Source: Adiantum capillus-veneris
Taxonomy: Eukaryota; Streptophyta; Polypodiopsida; Polypodiales; Pteridaceae
NCBI GenBank assembly: GCA_014529385.2
Contig: CM043950.1
Location: 64,496,935 to 64,560,934 of the forward strand
Direction of reading: 5' to 3'
Length of the DNA stretch: 64,000 bases
The translations under genes and the position numbers were made by a program. Shown here piece after piece: positions 33,309 to 43,500 of the stretch; position 1 is the first letter of the stretch, and the number at the start of each line of letters is the position of its first letter. The notes below the pieces were generated by a model that saw only the letters and a program-made list of their open reading frames with translations, made no database searches and had not been told where the DNA came from.

Positions 33309-33512
33309 AAGTAATGTGGGATTCTTTATGGCTTTATGCCCTGTAAGACAGAGCGATAAAGATAGGAGCACGCCCGATGCGCGATGTATGAAGGCTGGGA
33401 GTGGCTAATAAGTCCGGGGTCGGGACCGAAGATACCTAAAATAACAATTTCCAAAAGTGCCCTGTCTGTAATTTGACAGGACCGGTATGCTTTGAGAAAA
33501 GCACAGCCTGAT

Positions 33513-33524
33513 GCTCTAATACCA
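33513..33524 (-). promoter_or_regulatory. Primer binding site of element E
   Basis: The complement reads TGGTATTAGAGC, one base from the 5' LTR. It differs by one base from the usual TGGTATCAGAGC. Confidence 0.85.
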
Positions 33525-33525
33525 C

Positions 33526-34063
33526 TGTAACAAACTTGGGCACCCCAAGTCTAGAATCTATCGCGACGCGAGAGAGATTCACTTAAAATACTTCACAACT
33601 TTAAAATCACAGTTCAATTTGGTCGACACAGCCCGATATAGTTCCGTGCCCAGAGAGATTGGCCCCAAAGACTGGCGCCCCTTTCGGTATGTCTTTCATA
33701 TTAATCTTTGAGCAAAGTACAACTCCCATAGGGTCCTCGCTCTCAGACTCTGCGTCCAGATGCTTTGAAGAGAGGTCCTTTGGGCCTTTTTATTCTTACA
33801 AGGGATGCCAAAAGCAGAGCCCTTCAAAACTCAAAAGCAAACAGTCCCCAAAGCTTCAGGCTCCAAAAACTGTCCAAAAAGCAATCAGTGCAATTTACGG
33901 AAATTCCGTACAATTGTTAGCGCAAAAAGCGGGCCTGTTCGTACAGCCTGCCACGTCAACATGTTAGCGGAAATTCCGAGGATACGTACTTTTTCCACGT
34001 CAACGTCCGTACAGTCAACACGCGTGTGTCCGGGCAGAGCTGCCGCTTCATCAATTTGTAACA
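33526..34063 (-). repeat. 5' LTR of element E
   Basis: 538 bp; plus-strand TGTAACAAAC to AATTTGTAACA. Diverged from its partner at numerous positions, so E is old. Confidence 0.9.
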
Positions 34064-34068
34064 CTGGC

Positions 34069-34830
34069 CTCTTCTTTCAAGAAAATTACCTTCAAGCAAC
34101 AAATTGAGCGATTTTATTGTCAACTACCCAAAGAGAAACGCAGTTATTGTCTGCAGAAGAAATCCAAGTCCATGCAACGGTTAATGGGACATGCCAAGGA
34201 AGGGTTTGCAATGCACACACGCACTTTGACTTACCCTACTGATAGGCTTGTGGCAGTCCGGAATGGGCAAGAATTAAAAAACAGTAATAGACGGAAGGGT
34301 AAGCAGTAGAAAAAGAAACCTTTGGGCCCTTGATTGTCAGCAAAGCAACGAGACGAGTACTACAAAGAAGGTAAATGCTACAGGGAACAAGGCCATGTGC
34401 TTGCCAGGTGCCCCAACAAAGCATCTAATGATCAGACAGAGGACAAGCCAAAGACTTCCAGAGCAACAGAGGAGCGAACCAAGAAAGAAAAGACAAAAGC
34501 AAGACTGGTATCGGATTTTGTGAGGACCGACCCTGAACAAATGGATGAGCTCTGTAGAGCATGGCGCAAAGTACGAGATCAAGAAGCCCTCATCTTCTTT
34601 GATGGAGGAGCCAAAGCCAACTTCATCTCAACTGAATTGGTGGCTCGATTTGGAATTACGCCAGAGGAAACCATCGGCCGAGGCAATTCTAGTTGCATCA
34701 GGACGGGAAGTTGCCATTACACCTCTTACAGGCAAACTACGGTTGCGTTGTCAGGGGTATCTAGGGTACGAGAACTATTACATCATGCCTTTGGAAGGGT
34801 GTGACTTCTTTTTGGGAATCCCCTAGTTCC
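34069..34830 (+). pseudogene. Gypsy C gag C-terminus and protease
   Basis: Continues the gag core from 30704 (NKLSDFIVNYPKR-like reading). A zinc-knuckle relic follows near 34380, CYREQGHVLARC, in which the second Cys has been lost. Then comes an aspartic protease with FFDGGAKANFIS near 34600, where the usual D-S/T-G is D-G-G. It ends with a flap-like segment reading YYIMPLEGCDFFLGIP. At least one stop precedes the knuckle (about 34307), and the protease continues in a shifted frame after about 34700. Confidence 0.82.
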
Positions 34831-35119
34831 ACAAGAACAACGTTGTGGTCGACAGGCCGAGAAAAGCTACATTGAAGAAAGAGAAGGGTAGAGATATAGT
34901 ACTTGATGTAAAATTAAAGGGCAAGTCCGTCCCACTTGTATCGGCTTCAGCCATTTCCAAATTAATGAAATCTAGTCCGTTTGTTTACTCGATCTACTAA
35001 AATGAGTTGGATGACAATAAAACGTCAAATTTGTTCGATCTTGAGAACGAACGACAAGACTTTCTGCAAGCTTAAGCTGATTGTTTCTTTGAAGGCCTAC
35101 TGGGAGAGTTACCTCTGTC

Positions 35120-35446
35120 TTGAAGATCACACCATTAATTTGATTCCCAGCAGCACACCACCAAGCCGGCCACCTTACCAAGTTAGCAAAGCCCAAAACG
35201 AGGATATTGTGAACCAAGTGAAAGAGCTTCTAGAGAAGGGTCTCATTCAGCCCAATACATCACCCTAATGTTTGCCATTGTTGTTAGTATTAAAGAAAGA
35301 TGGACCTTGAAGAATGTGCATTGACTACAACACTCTCAACAAAATCACCATCAAGAACAAGTTTCCAATACCTAGGATCAATGATATATTGGACACGCTA
35401 TAGGGTTCCACAAGTTTCAAAAGAATCGGCTTGAAAAGTGGCTATT
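35120..35446 (+). pseudogene. Gypsy C reverse transcriptase, first part
   Basis: Recognisable phrases are [55 protein letters not shown] and LKSGY. Stops lie at about 35268, 35310 and 35402. The line is cut inside the LKSGYH motif by solo LTR L1 and continues at 37312 with HHIKIDPGD. Confidence 0.88.
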
Positions 35447-36143
35447 TGTCACGTGCACATCTAACCCTATGAGTACGTGGACAAGCTACTTCATGACAAG
35501 GGTTCAGTTCAGTTCAGTTAGCTTATCTTAGGAAGTGTTCTGGCAATTTTGTGAGTCTTTTTGCAGACCGTGCATGTCTAGGCACTTAGAGTAGATGCAT
35601 ATTCTCAAGTTGCACACAGCATAATCATCAGATTACCATCAGGAGCATTTTTACAGTGCACATAAATATTTTTCCTATTTTAGCCATTTTTCACTTATTA
35701 TTAATAAGTGACTTTGTTGGGAAACTAGGTAGAGCAAATTGACTAAGGAAGTATATAAGAAAAGCTAGCGCTAGCAGTTTCTGGCAGAAGAGGCAGCAGA
35801 CCACAGTTGAAGTGCACCTTCTCAGCAAGACGGCAAGAGGACCTACCGTTTTCAAGCCACCAAAGACAGCCAACGTTTTTCACCAAGTGCAGACCAGCCC
35901 CAGCGTTTTGCCACTTGCAGAATCAACCTGGCGTATGCAGTTTTCCTAGCGTTTTCTGCAACAGATACAGATTCAGCCCTAGCGTTTTTGGACCAGCATT
36001 TCAACCTAGTGTTTTGCAGATTCCCCGCGTCATAACCATTTCCTGCATCAGCGTTTTCAGTTTTCAGCATATAGACTCCGCACCCCAGCCCCCGAACCTT
36101 GCACATCTCACCTTCCCGCAGTAGATCCTCGCCGCACGGTCAG

Positions 36144-36807
36144 TGTAACAAACTGCTGACGTGTCAAAGCCTAAAGAATGGAGCCAACTTACAGATGTGG
36201 CCCAGGGGCCTAAACTATCACAAAGTGATGACGTGGCTGCCCGAGAGCAAAAACCCTAACCCTAATTTCTGCCAGAAACCCTAACTCCTAACCCTAAAAC
36301 CTGCAAATCCTAATTCTAGAAACCCTAACCCTAAAACCTGTAAACCCTAATTATGTTGCCATAAACCCTAAAACTGCAGAAACCCTAACCCTAACCCTAA
36401 GGGCAGCAGGGAGATTTCCGCGTTTTGTGCTGGCTGATGACGTGGCAAGCTGTACGGATTTCATGATTTACGCTGGCAGCTTTTTGGCTTTGCTTTTAGA
36501 CCAGATGCTTTTAAGTTTGAAGGCTTTTCACTGTAATTGCTTTTTAGGCCAAGGGCCTTTAAATATGAGGCTAGGGCTCATTCTCTGGCATGCTTCCTGG
36601 AGTCTGGAGTACCGGCTTGTACTGTGTTGATGCAATTAAAGAAATACGAAAAGGGGCGCCAAGGTTTGGGGCCAATACTCTCTGGGGTGGAATTCCGCCA
36701 TTCTGTGTCGCGTGTCGTCTCTCTCTTTCAATTCAATTGTTATTGAAGTGCTAAAAGTATGTTCAATCTGTTCTTTTCTATTGGCACGTGGTGCCCGTCT
36801 TGTGACA
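36144..36807 (+). mobile_element. Solo LTR L2 with telobox-like repeats, nested in L1
   Basis: 664 bp starting TGTAACAAACTGCTGACG and ending GTCTTGTGACA, flanked by perfect GTCAG duplications (36139-36143 and 36808-36812). Internal phrases TCACAAAGTGATGACGTGGC, GGGGCGCCAAGG and TTTGGGGCCAAT are shared with the 3' LTR of gypsy C, so it comes from a related family. It carries a cluster of AAACCCTAA/ACCCTAA motifs (36250-36400). Confidence 0.87.
36250..36400. repeat. Cluster of AAACCCTAA (telobox-like) motifs in L2
   Basis: About ten irregularly spaced copies of ACCCTAA or AAACCCTAA, some in pairs such as ACCCTAACCCTAA. The same motif occurs about four times in the 3' LTR of gypsy C (46484-46545). 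Plant teloboxes of this form are known binding sites for telobox-binding factors. Confidence 0.85.
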
Positions 36808-37311
36808 GTCAGATCAGCCAACGTTTGCAGATTCAGCCCGGAAAACGCAGATTTCAGCATCTGCGTTTTCAGCGCGTCGTCGTCACATCGTCGTCATCGC
36901 CGTCGTCACCGACATAGAGTCAGAATTCAGCAGATACAAGATTTGCAGATTTCAGCCCTTAGCGTTTTCAGTTTTCAGCCCGTCTCGTCGCCATCCTCAT
37001 CGTCGTCGACATCGTCGGCAAGTCCATCGCTGTAGAGATTTGTGCAATCAATAGTAGACCGCTCTCACCATAGAGAGTGGGGCCTTCGGAGGAGGGTTTG
37101 ACAATTTTTCTAGTGCCATATTCTTCTCTCTCTATCTCTCAGTCTCAGCACCTTCATTCAGTGTTTACCACTTTGTTTGTGATCATTTGCACTCTCTCAC
37201 TAAAGGAACGGAAAGCTCTCCCTTCCATAAGTAAAAGGAACCTTGAGCACAGTTCGGAGCACTCATCTTGAGCAAAGTTCAACATTCACATCCGCTGCAC
37301 CTTACACTATC

Positions 37312-38410
37312 ATCATATCAAGATCGATCCTGGAGATGTATACAAGACCGCGTAAGACATCCTTCGGATTGTACGAGTATTTGGTGATACCTTTCAATCT
37401 CACAAATGCTCCTGCAACGTTCAATAGGTGATGGACAAGATTTTTTGAAAGTGCGGATCATTTGTCAACAACTTTTTTGACGACATCATCGTATTCTCCA
37501 AGAGTTAAGTAGAGCACAGACACCATCTGTTACAGGTTTTCCAAGCACTACGGCGACATCGCCTTGTAGTTAATGGGAAAAAGAGCGAGTTTTTCTTGCC
37601 AAAGATACACTTTCTGGAACACATTGTCTCTGCGGAGGGTGTAAAAATGGTCCAGGCCAAGGTTGAAACCATGCCAGATTTGAAGAATGTACACAAAATT
37701 CAAAGCTTTTTGGGTTTGTGCTCATAATATTATCGACGGTTCATTCAAAAATTTGTGGAGATTGCTTCTTCGTTGCATATTTTGATACAAAAAGGGGTTT
37801 CCTTTCCTTGGGGACCATCTGAGATTTCAGCCTCTAAGCCTCTCATGAAGTTTTTGGGGTTTGTGCTCTTATTATCGACACTTCATTCGATTTGCAGAGA
37901 TTGCTTTTCCATTGCATATGTTGATACAAAAAGGGGTTCCTTTTTCTTGGAGACCATCTCAGATTATAGCCTTTAAGACTCTAAAAAACTGGTTCAGTGC
38001 TCGTATTACCATACTTGCAAAGGCCATTTGAAGTTTTACTGTGATGCCCGTGGTCGCAGTCTGGGAGCGAAGTTGGAGTGGTCTTAATGCAAGAGGGCCA
38101 CGTTATAGCTTATGCGAGCAAAATGTTTTCACGCCCAGAACGGGTTGCACAGATTTATGAGAAAGAGCTTTTGGCAATTATCCATGCTCTTAGTCAATGG
38201 CACTATTTTCTACTCGGAGCCGACTTTACAGTGTTCACCGACTACCAGAGGTTGCGATACTTCTTGTCTCAGAAACAACTTTCCAACAAAAAAATGAGGT
38301 GGACAAACTATAGTTTCACTTTCAGATCGTCGATGTTCAAGGATAGAAGAACTTAGTGGTAGACGAATTGTCTCGCAAGCCAGAGATTTTGGCTATTTCC
38401 GCGATTCACC
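37312..38410 (+). pseudogene. Gypsy C reverse transcriptase and RNase H, copy 1 (highly decayed)
   Basis: Starts with HHIKIDPGD, completing the motif cut by L1, then SFGLYEYLVIPFNLTNAPAT, a degraded NNFFDDIIVFSK (37470-37500), the palm/thumb region, and RNase H (EGHVIAYASKMFS, YEKELLAIIHALSQWHYFLLG). Many stops and frameshifts are present. About 150 bp around 37720-37990 are duplicated in tandem. It ends at AISAIHQGS, where it runs directly into a second reverse transcriptase copy. Confidence 0.85.
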
Positions 38411-39981
38411 AGGGATCCTCGTGCTTTAGCAGGATTGACTTGAAGAGTGGATATCATCAGATCCGAATCACGACGGGAGACATCTACAAGACAACCTTTC
38501 GAACGACTTTTGGGGTTATTTGAGTTTTTGGTGATACCGTTTGGCTTAACCAATGCTCCTGCGACATTTAACCGGATGATGGACAAGATTTTTCAAGAGT
38601 ACAGGCTATTTGTTGGCACTTTAAGCAGAACACAAAGATCATATGCTTCAGAGATACATTTTTTTGGGACACTTTGTCTCAGCAACAACAAGAGTGCAAA
38701 TGGATCCGGCCAAGATAGACACTATCCGTGATTGGCCCGATTTGAAGAATGTCCATGAAGTTGAAAGCTTCTTGGGATTGTGTTCGTACTACAGACGGTT
38801 CATTCGAAAGTTTGCAGAGGTTGCTTCCCCTTTGCATAACTTGATACAGAAAGGAGTCCCTTTCTCGTGGGGATCCACAGAGGTGACTGCCTTTCAGACA
38901 TTGAAAAAGAAATTGACTACAGGACCATATTTGACTTTGCCGGACTTGCAGAAGTCATTTGAAGTATTTTGTGATGCTTATGGTCGTAGTCTGGGTGCGG
39001 TCTTGATGCAAGAAGGCCATGTCATTGCTTACAAGAGCCGATTGTTCTCTAGGCCGGAGATGACAGCACAAATTTATGAGAAAGAGCTTTTGGTGGTTAT
39101 CCATGCTCTTACTTAGTGGCGGCATTACCTACTCGGAGCAGATTTTACTATGTTTACAGACCATCAGAGTTTGCGCTACTTCTTGCCACAGAAGTAGCTT
39201 TCGGAAAAGCAGATGCGGTGGACGAACATCTTGTCACAGTTTCACTTCCAGATTGTCCATGTGCAGGGACAGAAGAATGTGGTGGCAGATGCTTTGTCTC
39301 GGAAGCCGTTGGTTCTGGCTATTTCCGTGATACATCATAGGAGCTTCGAGGATATGATCGATCAGTATGCCACAGATACAGATTTTGCAGATATTTTCAC
39401 ACAGATACGGGATGGGGAGACAGTAGCTGGATACTCCCTTCGGGAAGGCTACTTGATGAGAAAGACTATGTTGTGCATTACACAGCCGTTGCGGGAAAAG
39501 GTTATGACTGAATGCCACTGTCCACCTTTTACGGGTCACCGCGGCATTGCTACCACCATGAAGGGGTAGAGAGATACTTCTTTTGGCCGAGACTCAAAAA
39601 GAATGTGGAAGAGTTTGTGCGCAATATGCCAGAAGGTCAAGTTTGACAAGCATAAGGAACAGGAATTGTTACAGCCTTTACCCATACCTACTTGCCCCTG
39701 GGAAAATATTGAAATGGATTTCATTTTTGATCTCCCGAGAACACAGAATGATCACGATGATTTTCTGATTACATGGCACGTCTGAGACGATTGTCTCCGA
39801 CAGAGACCCCAGATTTATGAGTTTGTTTTAGAAGGCAATTTGGGAGAACATTGGCACGCGGTTGCAATTCTCGTCATCATTCCACTTGCAGACTAACGGG
39901 CAATCTGAGATTGCCAATTCAGTGGTTTTAAATTTATTGAAGTCTTGTATCTCGGATCAGAAGACTCGATGGGAAAAGAAC
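38411..39981 (+). pseudogene. Gypsy C reverse transcriptase (partial), RNase H and integrase, copy 2
   Basis: Restarts within reverse transcriptase at [16 protein letters not shown], then [19 protein letters not shown]; the FDD block is missing by deletion near 38620. The thumb, RNase H (FEVFCDAYGRSLGAVLMQEG) and the integrase zinc region (HCPPFTGHRG to CAICQKVKFD) follow. The catalytic core has a gap near 39780, then SDRDPRF and NGQSEIAN. It is cut at TRWEKN by the intact copia and resumes at 45163. Fewer stops than copy 1. Confidence 0.87.
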
Positions 39982-40206
39982 TGTTACCATATACATGTGG
40001 TAGTGATGTGTGTGAACACACTAGGACCGCCGGGGCATTTTTTCCCTCTTTAGGAGGTTTTTTCCCCCGTGCATTGTATATACGCCCATCACTCTAGGGC
40101 TATCTATCTTTCCATAGCACACTAAGTAACACACTCTCTATCGTGTGCCTTGAGCTTCCTTCGTCTTCTCCAAGCTGTGTGTTTCTCTGCAACCCTAATT
40201 CCAACA
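39982..40206 (+). repeat. 5' LTR of intact copia
   Basis: 225 bp, TGTTACCATATAC to TTCCAACA. TATATA at 40077-40082 is the likely core promoter. Confidence 0.96.
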
Positions 40207-40208
40207 AT

Positions 40209-40220
40209 TGGTATCAGAGC
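40209..40220 (+). promoter_or_regulatory. Primer binding site of intact copia
   Basis: TGGTATCAGAGC, two bases after the LTR; complementary to the 3' end of initiator tRNA-Met. Confidence 0.95.
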
Positions 40221-40568
40221 AGGTCACGTCCTCCCGGGCTTAGTCGCCAGCTGCTCCAGCACACGCCTCCTCACTTTCTCCGATTTCAGTGAGCTTTGGC
40301 GAGCGTTCGCAGGTCGACAAATATTTTGGGCGAGCTCGAAGAGCTCGGTCTGCTCAAAATTTTGATTTGGGCTCATTTCGGCCTCCGTTTCCACTACAGG
40401 CAGTACTGCACAGGCTATTTCGTCATTTTGTGCAGATTTTCTGTCAGTGCCGTTTTCTGCATAACAGGTGCCTTATAGTCTTCTACGGTTTGTGCTATAT
40501 AGCACAAGTTGTTCCCGCTCCATTTCTCCTATTTTCGGACAGTTTTCACATCAGGTGCAGCATTTACC

Positions 40569-43500
40569 ATGGCTGACAACAACAACACAGATGTGTTCAA
40601 GATGTTTGCTGCTGAGGACAGGTTGGATGGGGACAACTACCCTATGTGGGCTTATATGATGCAACATGTTCTTGTGTCAAAAGGTGTCTGGAACATTGTG
40701 CAGGGCATTGATGTACGTCCTGGTTCTGAAGATGTAGGCGATGTTGAGGATGTTGCAGGTCTTGCTGCAAGGATTGCAGCTGTTAGAGTTGTTTTGCCTA
40801 CGGCAGAACAAGCTCGTTGGGATGTTAAGGATGCACAGGCTCATGCATTGATTGCGTTGTCTGTGAAGCGCACCATTATTCCTCACATCCGTTCAGCAAA
40901 ATCTGCAAAACAGGCTTGGGATATTCTAGCAGGTCTTTATGCAAGCCGCAATGAGGCTAAAATTGCTTTGCTGCGTAAAGAGCTAGAGTCGAAGATTATG
41001 CATGAGGAAGATGATATGGACACTTTCCTTGCTAGTGTCAAGGATATCAATGAGCAACTCATTTCTGCAGGTGAAGTCATTTCGGACAGTTCCCTTGTGC
41101 AGACTGTTCTTGATCCCTTACCAGATTCCTACCAGACTTTTGCTAGTACTTGGAGACTCATGACCCAAGGAAATCCTGAAGTTGTCAAGTTTGATGCATT
41201 ATGCACATTGCTGTTGCAAGAGTCACTTTCTAGAAAAAACAGGACTAGGCAGCGTGCAGTTGAACAGGCTTTTATTGCTTCTCAAAGAAAGGGTGGTAAC
41301 AGTAATGCAGCCACTTCTTATGGTTCTGCTGCGAGTGGCAAAAATTCTGTTCCTAATGCTTCTGCTGGCAGCACTTCGTCTGGCAATTCTGGTGATAAGG
41401 GCAAAAAGAAGATGCGTTGCCATTATTGTAAAGCCAATGATCACTTGATCAAGTCGTGTCCTAAGTTGAAGGCCAAAGAGGCTAAGAAGAAAGAGGGTGG
41501 TTCCACTGCAAATGCTGGTTCCACTACAAATGCAGCCATTGTTGAGTCTTCTGTGAAAGGAGATTGTGATGCTGATGTTGATGCAGAATGGGCTTTTAGC
41601 GCAGAGTGCACTTACAATCCTGCTGTCCATGATGCATGCTTGTCAGTTGTTGCAGATTCACATGTGTGGTATTTCGACAGTGGTGCTACAAAGCACATTA
41701 CCTCACATCGTGAATTGTTTACCTCTCTCGAGTCTGTCCCTCATGGGAATTCAGTCACTTGTGCCAACAACGCCTCTTATCCAATTCAGGGAGTTGGAAA
41801 GATTGTGCTCACTGCTGCTAATGGCAGTTCCTTCACACTTGTTGATGCACTTTATGTACCTGGGATCAAGAAGAATCTCTTGTCTGTATCTGCACTTGCT
41901 AGACTTGGACTTGTAGTCAAATTTGTGGATGACAGATGTACAGTTCATGATCTCAGTTTTGGTGATGAAATTGTTGCATCTGGGCTTTTGTGCCGTGGGC
42001 TGTATAAGCTCACTTTGTATGACAAGTGTGGACAAAATTTTGCAAATGCTGTTGCAGATTCAAGGGCTATTTCAGATGCAAAACTTTGGCATGCACGTTT
42101 TGGTCATCTGAATTTTGCCAGTTTGCTGCGTTTGCAGAAATCTGATATGGTTGCTTCTTTGCCGCCTCTTGAAGCACTTGTCAAACATGTTTGTGAAGGC
42201 TGTATTCTGGGTAAAATGCAGCGTTCTAAGTTTCCAAAGGATGGTTCAGTTAGGGCCACATGCAGGTTGCAGCTTGTGCATAGTGATGTTTGTGGGCCCA
42301 TGCAAACTCCGTCCTTGGGCAATTACCTGTACTTCGTGACTTTCATTGATGATTACTCCAGGCATGCATGGGTATTTCCGCTTAAAGCGAAGTCCAAAGT
42401 TTTTATGTGCTTCAAACAATTTTTGGCTATGGCTGAAAATGTCTCAAAATATACTATGGGCACCCTCCGTTCCGATCGAGGGGGGGAGTATATGTCTCAT
42501 GAATTTAATGCATTTCTGGCTAGTCGTGGGATAAAACACCAATGTACAGTGTCTTATACACCTCAGCAAAATGGTGTTGCTGAGAGGAAAAACAGGTCAC
42601 TAACGGAAATGGCACGATGTATGGTCAAAAGTCAAGCTTTTCAGCATTCTTTTTGGCTTGAGGCCATCATGTGTGCCACTTATGTACTTAACAGGTGTCC
42701 TACGAAAGCTTTGCAGTCTATTACTCCATATGAAGCATGGCATGATAGAAAACCTTCTATTGAGCACATGCGTGTTTTTGGCTGTTTGGCATATGCTTTG
42801 GTGCCACAAGTGCAGCGCAGAAAATTGGATGATAAGGCTGTCAAATGTATTTTTGTTGGTTATAGTGCTGAAAGCAAAGGTTACAGGTTGTATCATCCGC
42901 AAACAAAACGTATTCTGGTTTCACGGGATGTAGTGTTTGTGGAAGACTCTGTTCAGCCCTTGCTGTCATGTACTAGAGACAGTAATGTAAGCTCACAGGA
43001 CATTTATGACACTTTGTTGCCTCTTTTCAGTGGTGGAAATACGAATGTAAGTTCCAATGAGGCAAATGTACAGCCTATGGGGGTTTCTGAAAATGTTTTA
43101 GAACAGCCTATTACTGATGCAGATGTACATGATGTACTTGATGAGGAAAGGGCTGAAAATGAGCAGGCTAGAGGTATGCCAAAATGGCTGGTGCACACTT
43201 TGCGTGACAGTAAATGGGATGCACCTTTATCTAGTCGTACTCGTTCAGGCTCTCGCCATGCATCTTATGCATCAGATTGTTATGCTTTGGCTGTGTCTAG
43301 TTTACATGATGTTGAGGAGCCTCTGTCTTTTGATGAAGCACAAAATTCAGAAAATTGGATTGCTGCCATGAAATCAGAATATGATGCACTTATAGAGAAT
43401 GACACATGGACTTTATGTGATTTGCCTCCTGGCAAAAAGGCCATTGGTACGAAGTGGGTTTACAAGTTGAAACGCAAGCCGGATGGTGAGATCGATCGCC

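Larger units (their letters stand above)
30705..34063 (-). mobile_element. Element E: gag-only, non-autonomous gypsy-type LTR retrotransposon
   Basis: LTRs of 549 bp (30705-31253) and 538 bp (33526-34063). The primer site complement GCTCTAATACCA is at 33513-33524 and a polypurine complement (CCCCCTCTT, 31256-31264) adjoins the left LTR. Flanks CTTGC (30700-30704) and CTGGC (34064-34068) are a 5-bp target duplication with one later change. The internal 2.26 kb encodes a broken gag and nothing of protease, reverse transcriptase or integrase, the layout described in plants as TR-GAG. The gag and LTRs resemble those of the gypsy C it interrupts, so an autonomous relative of C could have mobilised it. 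Confidence 0.88.
35447..37306 (+). mobile_element. Solo LTR L1, interrupted by solo LTR L2
   Basis: It starts TGTCACGTGCAC and ends CTGCACCTTACA, flanked by CTATT (35442-35446) and CTATC (37307-37311), a 5-bp duplication with one later C-to-T change inside the reverse transcriptase of gypsy C. There is no primer site, coding region or second LTR, so it is what remains after recombination between two LTRs. A TATA-like TATATAA at 35752-35758 marks plus orientation. The phrase AGCGTTTTCAGTTTTCAGC and variants recur many times. Without L2 it measures about 1.19 kb. Confidence 0.85.

Noticed and set aside
36250-36400. Interstitial telomere from a chromosome fusion
   Set aside because: The ACCCTAA motifs are irregularly spaced, lie within the bounds of solo LTR L2 with its own target duplication, and recur in the related LTR at 46446-46974.
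41223-41630. 135-codon antisense frame in the copia gag region, with counterpart at 12990-13415
   Set aside because: Shadow of the gag-pol frame; Ser/Cys-Arg-rich with no domain, and its conservation follows from the sense gene.
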